A stretch of 64,000 nt of DNA from Ga0077527 sp964433345 (GTDB lineage: Bacteria; Pseudomonadota; Gammaproteobacteria; Burkholderiales; SG8-41), in NCBI GenBank assembly GCA_964433345.1, contig CAYSQJ010000001.1, forward strand, positions 124,001 through 188,000. Direction: 5' to 3'. The notes beneath the pieces are model-generated. The model made no database searches. It was not told the DNA's origin and worked only from the letters and a program-made list of their open reading frames with translations. Below are positions 42,507-49,904 of this stretch, piece by piece. Both the position numbers and the translations under genes were made by a program. The stretch's first letter is position 1. The number at the start of each line of letters is the position of its first letter.

Positions 42507-43724
42507 ATGGACGGCTCGGACATCGTGTTGCAGCATTACCCGGCCGCCGTGCGCGGGATGCGCGTGGCGATGGTGACCGAGACCTATCCGCCGGAAATCA
42601 ACGGCGTCGCAATGACCATGGGCCGCATCGTCGCCGGACTGCAGTCACGCGGCCATGCCGTGCAGCTGATCCGGCCGCGCCAGCATGCCGGCGATCTCCC
42701 CGCGGACCAGCCGCTGTTCCAGGAGGTGTTGCAGCGGGGCATGCCGATTCCCCGTTATGACGCACTGAAGCTCGGACTGCCGGCGAAACAGGCGCTGTTG
42801 CGGCTTTGGGCGACGCGCCGGCCCGACATCGTGCATGTGGTTACCGAGGGACCGCTCGGCTGGTCGGCGCTAGCGGCGGCTTCGAAGCTGAGGCTGCCGG
42901 TGGCCACTGATTTTCATACCAACTTTCACAGCTACAGCGCGCATTACGGCGTCGGCTGGCTGAAGACGCCGATCACCGCTTACCTGCGCAGGTTTCACAA
43001 CAAGGCGCTGCGCACGCTGGTGCCGACGGAAAGCCTGCAGCGCGAGCTGCAGGCACTGGGCTTCCGCAATCTTCAGGTGGTCGCGCGCGGCGTCGATACC
43101 GCACTGTTCAATCCCGCGCGCCGCAATTCGGAGCTGAGGCGGCAATGGGGCGCCGCCGCTACAGACCCTGTTGCGCTCTATGTAGGCCGCCTCGCGCCGG
43201 AAAAGAACCTGCCGCTGGTTCTGCGTGCATGCGCGCTGATGCGTGAACTGCAGCCGCGGCTGCGCCTGGTGATGGTGGGCGATGGTCCGGAGCGCCAGCG
43301 CATCGAGCGCGAGAACCCCGACGTCGTGTTCGCGGGCATGCGTACCGGTGAAGACCTCGCCGCGCACTACGCTTCCGCGGACATATTCCTGTTTCCCAGT
43401 CTCACTGAAACCTACGGCAATGTCACCGTTGAAGCCATGGCGAGCGGTCTTGCCGTGATCGCGTACGATTACGCGGCCGCACAGCAACATATCCGCAGCG
43501 GCGAGAATGGACTGCTTGCCGCGCCGGGCGCGGCAGACTACTACGTGCAGCTGGCGGCGGGCCTGGCGACCGACCTGCCGCGGGCGCGCGGGCTGGGCGA
43601 GCGGGCAAGGGCAAGCACGGAAAAACTCGACTGGTCCTGCATCGTCGCCGAATTCGAACAGGCGCTGCTGTCGCTGACCGCCGATGGCGCCGGGCCGGCA
43701 ATGGGTTCGGATCGCGATGCTTGA
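42507..43724 (+). CDS. GT4-type glycosyltransferase (possible glycolipid synthase)
   Basis: About 405 residues from the ATG at 42507; starts at 42498 or 42558 (MRVAMVTETYPPEING) are also possible, but the GTG at 42477 lies within the promoter. It is a GT-B glycosyltransferase with the N-terminal TETYPPEINGVA loop, LYVGRLAPEKNLPLVLRA, and the C-terminal LFPSLTETYGNVTVEAMASG donor-binding motif. It resembles GT4 enzymes that transfer a hexose or hexuronate to lipids such as diacylglycerol. The Pho box in front and the overlapping PAP2 phosphatase gene fit phosphorus-free glycolipid synthesis. The acceptor is inferred. Confidence 0.85.
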   Translation: MDGSDIVLQHYPAAVRGMRVAMVTETYPPEINGVAMTMGRIVAGLQSRGHAVQLIRPRQHAGDLPADQPLFQEVLQRGMPIPRYDALKLGLPAKQALLRLWATRRPDIVHVVTEGPLGWSALAAASKLRLPVATDFHTNFHSYSAHYGVGWLKTPITAYLRRFHNKALRTLVPTESLQRELQALGFRNLQVVARGVDTALFNPARRNSELRRQWGAAATDPVALYVGRLAPEKNLPLVLRACALMRELQPRLRLVMVGDGPERQRIERENPDVVFAGMRTGEDLAAHYASADIFLFPSLTETYGNVTVEAMASGLAVIAYDYAAAQQHIRSGENGLLAAPGAADYYVQLAAGLATDLPRARGLGERARASTEKLDWSCIVAEFEQALLSLTADGAGPAMGSDRDA

Positions 43725-44235
43725 CCTGTTTGCGCGCTGGGAGCTGCGGTTTTGCCTGCGCGTCAACGGCATCTGCCGGCGCATGAGCTGGCGGCTGCTG
43801 TTCCGCTGCGCCAGCGTCCTCGGCGACGGCCTGTTCTGGTATGCGCTGATGGCGGCATTGCTGGTCGCGGACCGCGATGCTGCCGTGCGGCCGGTGCTGC
43901 ACTTGATGGCGGTGGGTTTCATCTGCACTGCCGGCTACAAGTGGCTGAAGGCGCGCACTCTGCGGCCGCGGCCCTACCAGGTCCATGCCGGCATCGAGCG
44001 TTTCGCCGTGCCGCTGGACCGTTTCAGTTTTCCTTCGGGCCATACGCTGCACGCGGTGGCATTCACCCTGGTGGCCCTGGAATACTATCCGGCACTGGCC
44101 GGGCTGCTGTGGCCGTTCACGCTGCTGGTTGCACTGTCGCGGGTAGTCCTCGGGCTGCACTATCCGAGCGATGTGCTGGCCGGCGCCGCGCTGGGTGCCG
44201 CGGTGGCGCTGCTGTCCTTGCGCGTCGTGGCATGA
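43717..44235 (+). CDS. PAP2-family phosphatase
   Basis: 172 residues with about five membrane helices. The three motifs of the phosphatidate phosphatase superfamily are complete: KARTLRPRP, PSGHT and SRVVLGLHYPSD. It would dephosphorylate a lipid phosphate such as phosphatidic acid or undecaprenyl pyrophosphate at the inner membrane. It overlaps the glycosyltransferase gene by 8 bp and so shares its Pho box, suggesting it provides diacylglycerol for glycolipid synthesis under phosphate shortage. Confidence 0.9.
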   Translation: MLDLFARWELRFCLRVNGICRRMSWRLLFRCASVLGDGLFWYALMAALLVADRDAAVRPVLHLMAVGFICTAGYKWLKARTLRPRPYQVHAGIERFAVPLDRFSFPSGHTLHAVAFTLVALEYYPALAGLLWPFTLLVALSRVVLGLHYPSDVLAGAALGAAVALLSLRVVA

Positions 44236-44271
44236 ATACCCGATAAAAACAATCCGCCCGGATTCCGGCGC

Positions 44272-44300
44272 AAAAAAAGCGCGCCCATCCGGACGCGCTC
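44272..44300 (-). terminator. Terminator after mscL
   Basis: On the minus strand AGCGCG / CGCGCT arms with a 10 nt loop, followed by seven T. It closes the mscL transcript. Confidence 0.7.
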
Positions 44301-44319
44301 CTCAGCAGGCGGGCCGCGG

Positions 44320-44745
44320 CTATTTTTTCAGTGCATCGCGGATTTCGCGCAGCAGCAGGACATCCTCTGGCGTTGCAGCCGGTGCCGGCGGGGCTTCTTC
44401 CTCCTTGCGCTTCAGGCGGTTGATCGCGCGGATCAGCAGGAACACCGCGAAGGCGACAATGACGAAGCTGATGCAGGTGTTGATGAACATGCCGTAGTTG
44501 AAGGTCACCGCACCGGCTTTCTGGGCGGCGTCGACACTGAGGTACGGGCCCGGCGCGGCGCCTTCCTTCATGACGAGGAACAGGTTGGAAAAATCGACCT
44601 TGCCGAGCAGCAGTCCGATCGGCGGCATGATCACGTCCCGTACCAGTGATTCGACGATCTTGCCGAATGCTGCGCCGATGATGATGCCGACAGCCATGTC
44701 GACGACATTGCCGCGCATCGCGAATTCCTTGAATTCCTTGAGCAT
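44320..44745 (-). CDS. mscL: Large-conductance mechanosensitive channel
   Basis: 141 residues from the ATG at 44745. The N-terminal amphipathic helix (MLKEFKEFAMRGNVVD) leads into the pore helix TM1 (AVGIIIGAAFGKIVESLV), then a periplasmic loop, TM2 and a C-terminal charged helix. It opens as a homopentamer under membrane tension to release solutes during osmotic downshock. GGAGGGA lies just upstream of the start. It is a monocistronic gene with its own terminator. Confidence 0.97.
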   Translation of the reverse strand: MLKEFKEFAMRGNVVDMAVGIIIGAAFGKIVESLVRDVIMPPIGLLLGKVDFSNLFLVMKEGAAPGPYLSVDAAQKAGAVTFNYGMFINTCISFVIVAFAVFLLIRAINRLKRKEEEAPPAPAATPEDVLLLREIRDALKK

Positions 44746-44886
44746 GGTGATGGTCCCTCCCTTGGGTGATGAGTGGTGGTGCCTGGAGCGGCGGTATCCG
44801 CGGACACTCCGCGGCCTGTGCCGATTATGCAGCAGGCATGGCGCGCGGACCAAGGCGTCTCTGCAGGGCGACAGCCGCCGCATTGG

Positions 44887-44892
44887 TATAAT
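44887..44892 (+). promoter_or_regulatory. -10 box for the PfkB-family kinase gene
   Basis: Consensus TATAAT 29 bp before the ATG; the -35 region is weak. It would give a leader of about 23 nt. Confidence 0.5.
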
Positions 44893-44921
44893 CCGCGCTT
44901 CCTTTTTCCAGGCGATTCCCG

Positions 44922-45857
44922 ATGTCCACACTGATCTGCGGCTCGATGGCATACGACACCATCATGGTGTTCCGCGACCGTTTCAAGAACCACATCCTGC
45001 CCGACCAGCTGCACATCCTCAACGTCGCCTTCCTGGTACCCGATATGCGCCGCGAGTTCGGCGGCTGCGCAGGCAACATCGCCTACACGCTGCAGATGCT
45101 GGGCGGCGATGCGCGCATCATGGCCACCGTCGGCGACGATTTCGCACCCTATGACGACCGCCTGCAGCGTCTCGGCCTTTCCCAGGATCACATTCGCACC
45201 GTTCCCGGCAGCTTCACTGCTCAGGCTTTCATCACCACGGATCTCGATGACAACCAGATCACTGCCTTCCATCCGGGGGCGATGAATCACTCGCACGAGA
45301 ACCATGTCGGGGACGCGCGCGGGGTCAAGCTCGGCATCGTTGCGCCTGATGGCCGAGATGGCATGATCCAGCATGCGCGCGAGTTCCACGAGGCCGGAAT
45401 TCCCTTCATCTTCGATCCCGGCCAGGGCCTGCCGATGTTCAATGGTGCAGAACTCGAGGAGTTCGTCCGGCTTGCGCAATATGTCACGGTCAACGACTAC
45501 GAGGCGCAAATGCTGCAGGAGCGCACCGGCAAAAAGCTCGATGAACTGGCGAAACTAGTCAGCGCCGTCGTGGTCACACTGGGTGCAAAAGGTGCGGTGG
45601 TGCATGCCGGCGGTAAACAGATCGAGATTCCAAGCGTTAAACCGGAAGCGGTGCTCGATCCGACCGGTTGCGGAGATGCGTTCCGCGCGGGTCTGCTCTA
45701 CGGTCTGGCGAATGGCGCGGACTGGGCGCTGACCGGCCGGCTGGCCTCGCTGATGGGCTCGCTGAAAATTGCCCGGCGGGGTGGACAGAACCACCGCTTC
45801 GAGCGTGCCGAAGTGGCTGATCGCTACCGCGAAGCCTTCGGCATGAACCTGTGGTAA
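44922..45857 (+). CDS. PfkB-family carbohydrate/nucleoside kinase (adenosine kinase-like)
   Basis: 311 residues of the ribokinase fold. Seen: the N-terminal LICGSMAYDTIM, FGGCAGNIAYTLQMLGG (substrate lid/glycine motif) and the C-terminal DPTGCGDAFRAGLLYG, with the catalytic Asp and the anion hole. It uses ATP to phosphorylate a sugar or nucleoside. Similar betaproteobacterial genes near prmA and the DUF3426 gene are called adenosine kinase-like. The substrate is not certain. A SlyB-like lipoprotein gene follows by 14 bp. Confidence 0.88.
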   Translation: MSTLICGSMAYDTIMVFRDRFKNHILPDQLHILNVAFLVPDMRREFGGCAGNIAYTLQMLGGDARIMATVGDDFAPYDDRLQRLGLSQDHIRTVPGSFTAQAFITTDLDDNQITAFHPGAMNHSHENHVGDARGVKLGIVAPDGRDGMIQHAREFHEAGIPFIFDPGQGLPMFNGAELEEFVRLAQYVTVNDYEAQMLQERTGKKLDELAKLVSAVVVTLGAKGAVVHAGGKQIEIPSVKPEAVLDPTGCGDAFRAGLLYGLANGADWALTGRLASLMGSLKIARRGGQNHRFERAEVADRYREAFGMNLW

Positions 45858-45871
45858 CCGGAGACATCATC

Positions 45872-46327
45872 ATGGAAAAACGTATGCAGCTTGCGGCAGC
45901 CTTTATCGCGCTGGTGGTTCTGGGCGGTTGTGCGCAGGGCCTCGGCGGCGGAGCCTATACCCGCGACGAGGCGCGGCGCGAACAGAATGTGCGCATGGGC
46001 ATCGTCGAAAGCGTGCGCCCGGTGCAGATTGAAGGCACGCGCAGCGGCGTCGGTCCGGCGGCGGGTGCCATTGTCGGCGGCATCGCCGGCAGCACCGTGG
46101 GCGGCGGACGCGGTTCGACGGCGGCTGCGGTCCTGGGTGGCGTGGCGGGCGGCGTCGCCGGACAGGCGATAGAGCAGGGCGCCACCAGGCGTACCGGCGT
46201 TGAAATCACCGTCAAGCTCGACAGTGGCGCGCTGGTCGCCATCGTCCAGGAGGCCGACGAGACCTTCAAGCCCGGCGAACGCGTGCGCATTCTTTCGGAT
46301 GGCCGCACTTCCCGGGTCACGCACTGA
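45872..46327 (+). CDS. SlyB/glycine-zipper outer-membrane lipoprotein
   Basis: 151 residues from the ATG at 45872 (GGAGA upstream). A lipoprotein signal peptide ends at the lipobox VLGGC. The middle is a glycine-zipper (GAIVGGIAGSTVGGG, VLGGVAGGVAGQAIEQ), followed by a beta-rich tail, the layout of SlyB/PCP/Lpp17 lipoproteins. These sit in the outer membrane and support envelope integrity. It is closely linked to the upstream kinase gene and precedes the olsBA pair. Confidence 0.92.
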   Translation: MEKRMQLAAAFIALVVLGGCAQGLGGGAYTRDEARREQNVRMGIVESVRPVQIEGTRSGVGPAAGAIVGGIAGSTVGGGRGSTAAAVLGGVAGGVAGQAIEQGATRRTGVEITVKLDSGALVAIVQEADETFKPGERVRILSDGRTSRVTH

Positions 46328-46356
46328 ACGTTCCCCCGCTGCTGCCCGTCACCGAT

Positions 46357-46386
46357 TTTTAACATCCGCTTAACCGCACTGTAACC
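46357..46386 (+). promoter_or_regulatory. PhoB-like phased repeats before olsB
   Basis: TTTTAAC (46357-46363), GCTTAAC (46368-46374) and CTGTAAC (46379-46385) follow an exact 11 bp period, the spacing of PhoB/OmpR-type sites. The sequence departs from the best Pho box, so this is a weaker call than the site at 42455. Confidence 0.5.
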
Positions 46387-46433
46387 GCCCCGCCTTAGCC
46401 TGCCACCGTCAAATCGATGACGGAGGCGGGCCG

Positions 46434-47186
46434 ATGCTGGAACACACCCTTGAACAATCCGGGCTGCGCGAGCGCGCGGCCCCCGAGCTGGCACTGTCTT
46501 TTGCGCGCACGCCGGACGAAGTCGCGGAAGCACAGCGCCTGCGTTACAAGGTGTTTGCCGAGGAACTGGGCGCGAAAATGCCCGCCGGTATCGACAGTGA
46601 TTTCTACGACGCGCACTGCGACCATCTGCTGGTGCGCGACACCCGCAGCGGTGAAGTGGTGGGCACCTACCGCCTGCTGCCCGGGCCGCGCGCCCAGCGC
46701 TTGGGCAGTTTCTATGCCGATGATGAATTCGATCTGACGCGGCTGCGGCACCTGCGCGAGGCCACCGTCGAAATCGGCCGTTCCTGCGTGCATCCGGACT
46801 ACCGCAGCGGCGCAACCATTGCCCGGTTGTGGTCCGGTCTCATCGGCTATGCCGCGCAGCGCGGCTATCGCTACCTGATGGGCTGCGCGTCGCTGGGCAT
46901 GGCTGACGGCGGGCATGCAGCCGCCGCGATCTACCGCAGCCTCGCCTGCGAACATCTCTCGCCGGTCGAGTATCGTGTGTTCCCGCGCTGCGAACTGCCG
47001 CTGGATGCGCTGGAGCGCGAGGTCCATGCGCTGCCGCCGCCACTGGTGAAAGGTTATCTCCGCGTCGGTGCCTGGATTTGCGGCGCGCCGGCATGGGATC
47101 CCGATTTCAATACCGCCGACCTGCTGATGCTGCTGTCGCTCTCGCGCATGAATGCGCGCTATGCCCGCCATTTCCTGAACGCCTGA
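46434..47186 (+). CDS. olsB: Ornithine-acyl-ACP N-acyltransferase
   Basis: 250 residues of the GNAT-like Acetyltransf_5 type. LSFARTPDEVAEAQRLRYKVFAEELGAK and EIGRSCVHPDYRSG are typical of OlsB, which transfers a 3-hydroxyacyl group from ACP to the alpha-amino group of ornithine to give lyso-ornithine lipid. The next gene is a PlsC-type acyltransferase whose start overlaps this stop (TGATG), matching the olsBA pair. Other members of the Acetyltransf_5 family have different roles, but the neighbour supports OlsB. Confidence 0.88.
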   Translation: MLEHTLEQSGLRERAAPELALSFARTPDEVAEAQRLRYKVFAEELGAKMPAGIDSDFYDAHCDHLLVRDTRSGEVVGTYRLLPGPRAQRLGSFYADDEFDLTRLRHLREATVEIGRSCVHPDYRSGATIARLWSGLIGYAAQRGYRYLMGCASLGMADGGHAAAAIYRSLACEHLSPVEYRVFPRCELPLDALEREVHALPPPLVKGYLRVGAWICGAPAWDPDFNTADLLMLLSLSRMNARYARHFLNA

Positions 47187-47983
47187 TGGCCGGCGCGCTG
47201 CGCGCCCCTATAATGGCCGCCATGAGCGGCCGGGGCACCACCATATCGCTGCCGAAACGCGGCCTGCGCCTTGCGCGCACCACACTGCACCTGCTGCGCG
47301 GGCTGTGGACCGTTGCCGTTCACTTCCCGTGTTATACCGCTTTGCGCCGGCGCGATGCCGTTCGCGGGTGGTCGCAGCGGCTGTTGCGCATTCTCGGCGT
47401 GCGGCTGCATGTCGAAGGCGAGGTACCCGACTGCACAGGCGGGCCGGTGATGCTGGTCGCAAACCATGTGTCCTGGCTCGACATTTTCGTGATCAATGCC
47501 GCCTTGCCGGTGCGTTTCGTTGCCAAGTCGGAGATCCGTTCCTGGCCGGCGATAGGCTGGCTCAGCGCGAACACCGGCACGCTGTTCATCGAGCGCGCAA
47601 GGCGCAGCGACACCGCGCGCATCAACAGCGAGATTGCCGACGCGATGACCGGGGGCGACGTGATCGCGGTTTTTCCGGAAGGCACCACCACCGACGGTTC
47701 GCAGGTGCTGCGTTTCCACGGCGCGCTGCTGCAGCCGGCGCTGATGGCCGGAGCCACCGTGCACCCGGTTGCGCTGCGCTTCGAGCGTGGCGATGGCACG
47801 CTCTGCGTCGAGGCTGCCTACGACGGCGACAAGTCGCTGTGGCAGAGCCTGCTTGCCATCGTCGCGCAGTCCGCCGTGCACGCGCGATTGTGTTTCCTGC
47901 CGGGGCTGCCGCCCGGGGCGGGGCATCGCCGCGAACTGGCGGCGGCTGCCCGCCAGCTCATTGCGGATCGCCTGAAGCCCTGA
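47186..47983 (+). CDS. olsA: Lyso-ornithine lipid O-acyltransferase (PlsC family)
   Basis: 265 residues from the ATG at 47186, which overlaps the olsB stop; starts at 47213 and 47222 are also possible. The PlsC fold has NHVSWLD (HX4D motif) and FPEGTTTDG, and an N-terminal hydrophobic segment links it to the membrane. OlsA adds a second acyl chain to lyso-ornithine lipid; PlsC-like proteins can also make phosphatidic acid. Together with olsB it should form ornithine lipid, which in many bacteria replaces phospholipid when phosphate is scarce. It overlaps apaH tail-to-tail by 26 bp. Confidence 0.87.
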   Translation: MAGALRAPIMAAMSGRGTTISLPKRGLRLARTTLHLLRGLWTVAVHFPCYTALRRRDAVRGWSQRLLRILGVRLHVEGEVPDCTGGPVMLVANHVSWLDIFVINAALPVRFVAKSEIRSWPAIGWLSANTGTLFIERARRSDTARINSEIADAMTGGDVIAVFPEGTTTDGSQVLRFHGALLQPALMAGATVHPVALRFERGDGTLCVEAAYDGDKSLWQSLLAIVAQSAVHARLCFLPGLPPGAGHRRELAAAARQLIADRLKP

Positions 47984-48785
47984 CTCCTTCGCAGCCGCAC
48001 TGGAACACGCGGCGATCCTCGAGGCGGAAAGCGGTAAGGCGACGTCCCCAGACACATCCCGAATCCAGGCCGATCAGGTCGGGGCGCAGCGTCAGTCCCA
48101 GTGCCGCCCAGTGGCCGAACAGCACGGGGGTGTCCCGGCTTGCACGGTGGGGAATGTCGAACCATGGCAGGTAGCCGGCCGGGGCACCCTCCGGTGCGGT
48201 CTTGTGACTGAATTCCATGACGCCCTCCGGCGTGCACACCCGCAGCCGCGTCATCGCGTTGACGATGACCCGCAGCCGGTCGAAGCCGGCGAGGTCGTCA
48301 TGCCATTGTGCCGGCGCATTGCCGTACATCTGCGCGAGGAACTCGCCGTGATCCGGCCCCTGCAGTGCTGTCTCGACTTCGCGCGCGAGCGACAGCGCCC
48401 GGGCTATGCTCCACTGCGGCAGCAGGCCGGCGTGGACCATTGCGTAACCGTTGTCCGCATGCATCAGGCGCTGCCGGCGCAGCCAGTCGAGCAATTCCTC
48501 GCGATCCGGTGCAACGAGCAGTTCATCGAGGGTGTCGCTGTGATGCGGCTTGCGCACGCCGGCGGCGACGACCAGCAGATGCAGGTCGTGATTGCCGAGC
48601 ACGCTGATCGCGCTATCACCAAGGCCGCGCAGCAGGCGCAGCACCTCAGCCGACTGCGGCCCGCGGTTGACCAGATCGCCGACCAGCCACAGGCGGTCGG
48701 CAGCCGGATCGAATCCGATTTGGTCGAGCAGCCTTCGCAGTTCGTCGTAGCAGCCCTGGATGTCGCCGATGGCGTAAGTGCTCAT
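47958..48785 (-). CDS. apaH: Symmetrical bis(5'-nucleosyl)-tetraphosphatase (Ap4A hydrolase)
   Basis: 275 residues from the ATG at 48785. It is a calcineurin-like metallophosphatase with the motifs AIGDIQGCYDEL, WLVGDLVNRGP, VLGNHDLHLL and VHAGLLP. It splits Ap4A to two ADP in the cytoplasm. The stop falls inside olsA in the convergent direction. The upstream region carries the terminator of the cytochrome gene. Confidence 0.96.
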   Translation of the reverse strand: MSTYAIGDIQGCYDELRRLLDQIGFDPAADRLWLVGDLVNRGPQSAEVLRLLRGLGDSAISVLGNHDLHLLVVAAGVRKPHHSDTLDELLVAPDREELLDWLRRQRLMHADNGYAMVHAGLLPQWSIARALSLAREVETALQGPDHGEFLAQMYGNAPAQWHDDLAGFDRLRVIVNAMTRLRVCTPEGVMEFSHKTAPEGAPAGYLPWFDIPHRASRDTPVLFGHWAALGLTLRPDLIGLDSGCVWGRRLTAFRLEDRRVFQCGCEGVRASGDPQ

Positions 48786-48812
48786 GAAGGATGGTCCGGA
48801 TGGTGGGGCAAA

Positions 48813-48840
48813 CAAAAAGGGCGCAGCATGCTGCGCCCTT
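48813..48840 (-). terminator. Terminator of the dihaem cytochrome gene
   Basis: A perfect palindrome AAGGGCGCAGCA / TGCTGCGCCCTT (48817-48840), followed on the minus strand by TTTTTG. It lies between the cytochrome stop and the apaH start. Confidence 0.85.
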
Positions 48841-48859
48841 CGATTATGCATGACACCCG

Positions 48860-49690
48860 CTATTTCACGAGGCTCACCATGTAGTCGACCGCAGCCTTGA
48901 TGTCGTCGTCCGACAGGGACATGTTGCCGCCCTTCGGCGGCATCGCACCCTTGCCCTTGAGCACTGCTGCGACCAGCGCACTGTTGCCGGCCTTCAGGCG
49001 CGGCGCCCAGGCAGCCTTGTCACCGGTCTTGGGGGCGCCCGCAACACCGGCCGCATGGCAGGCAGTGCAGCTCGACTCATAGACGCTCTTGCCTTTGCCG
49101 GCACTGGCGGTTGCGGCGGGCGCTGCTGCGGCAGCCGGTGCCGCAGCCACGGTGGCTGCAGCAGCTGCAGGCGCTGCCGGTGCCGCTGCCGGGGCGTCCG
49201 GTTCCTTCCAGTTGGCTCCGGCCTGGTTGGCCATGTAGGCCACGGCGCGCGCGAATTCGACATCGGAAAGGTCGGGAGCTCCTCCGCGCGGCGGCATCTG
49301 GCGCACGCCCTTCATCGCATCGGCGGTCAGCTTGTTCTGGCCTTCGGCGATCAGTTTTGTCCAGGCGGCCTTGTCGCCGAGCTTGGGTGCATTGAGTACG
49401 CCGGTGGTGTGGCAGGCGGCGCAGATCGCATCGTAAACAGCCTTGCCGGCACGCACTTCCTGCGCGCCGCCGGCGGCCGCGACAATGACTTCGCCCGCCG
49501 GTTTCAGGCGCTGTGCGACTGCTTCCTCGGCAGCGGCGGAGTCGGCGGGTGCGCTTTTGCCCCCGGTGGCCATCTGGGCCAGCATGACGATGACAAGCAC
49601 CGGAACGATGAATGCCAGCAGGACGACGATGATCAGCTGCTTGGGCGTCTTGATCGGAGAGTTGTGCTCGGGGATGTGGTTGTCGCTCAT
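48860..49690 (-). CDS. Dihaem cytochrome c (c5-type domains), membrane anchored
   Basis: 276 residues from the ATG at 49690. A short N-terminal tail precedes one membrane helix (about residues 17-42, LIIVVLLAFIVPVLVIVML). Two class I cytochrome c domains follow, with CAACH and CTACH haem sites and the Met ligand in the MPPRGG and MPPKGG loops. The domains are joined by a roughly 45-residue Ala/Pro linker. It would carry electrons on the periplasmic side to a terminal oxidase. A terminator follows and tRNA-Arg is divergent. Confidence 0.92.
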   Translation of the reverse strand: MSDNHIPEHNSPIKTPKQLIIVVLLAFIVPVLVIVMLAQMATGGKSAPADSAAAEEAVAQRLKPAGEVIVAAAGGAQEVRAGKAVYDAICAACHTTGVLNAPKLGDKAAWTKLIAEGQNKLTADAMKGVRQMPPRGGAPDLSDVEFARAVAYMANQAGANWKEPDAPAAAPAAPAAAAATVAAAPAAAAAPAATASAGKGKSVYESSCTACHAAGVAGAPKTGDKAAWAPRLKAGNSALVAAVLKGKGAMPPKGGNMSLSDDDIKAAVDYMVSLVK

Positions 49691-49794
49691 GGCGAGTTCC
49701 TGATCTGCAGGGGCAAGAAAGCGCGGATTATATCGGCAATGCCATACCCGGTAAAACCCGCCGCAGGGGAGCGTGCTAGAATCCTGACCGCAAC

Positions 49795-49871
49795 GCGCCC
49801 GTAGCTCAGCTGGATAGAGTACTGCCCTCCGAAGGCAGGGGTCGGACGTTCGAATCGTCTCGGGCGCGCCA
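49795..49871 (+). tRNA. tRNA-Arg (anticodon CCG)
   Basis: 77 nt including an encoded CCA. Acceptor arms GCGCCCG and CGGGCGC pair perfectly, the D-arm is TAGCTCAGCTGG, the anticodon loop CTCCGAA reads CGG, and the T-arm carries GTTCGAATC. A TAGAAT box lies at 49777-49782. I see no integrase or att repeat next to it. Confidence 0.97.
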
Positions 49872-49904
49872 AATCCTGTTCCCTGCAAGCCCGCCCACGC
49901 CGAT

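Noticed and set aside
46486..46505. A sigma-54-like TGGCAC...TTGC sequence
   Set aside because: It lies inside the olsB coding region and the spacing is off by one.
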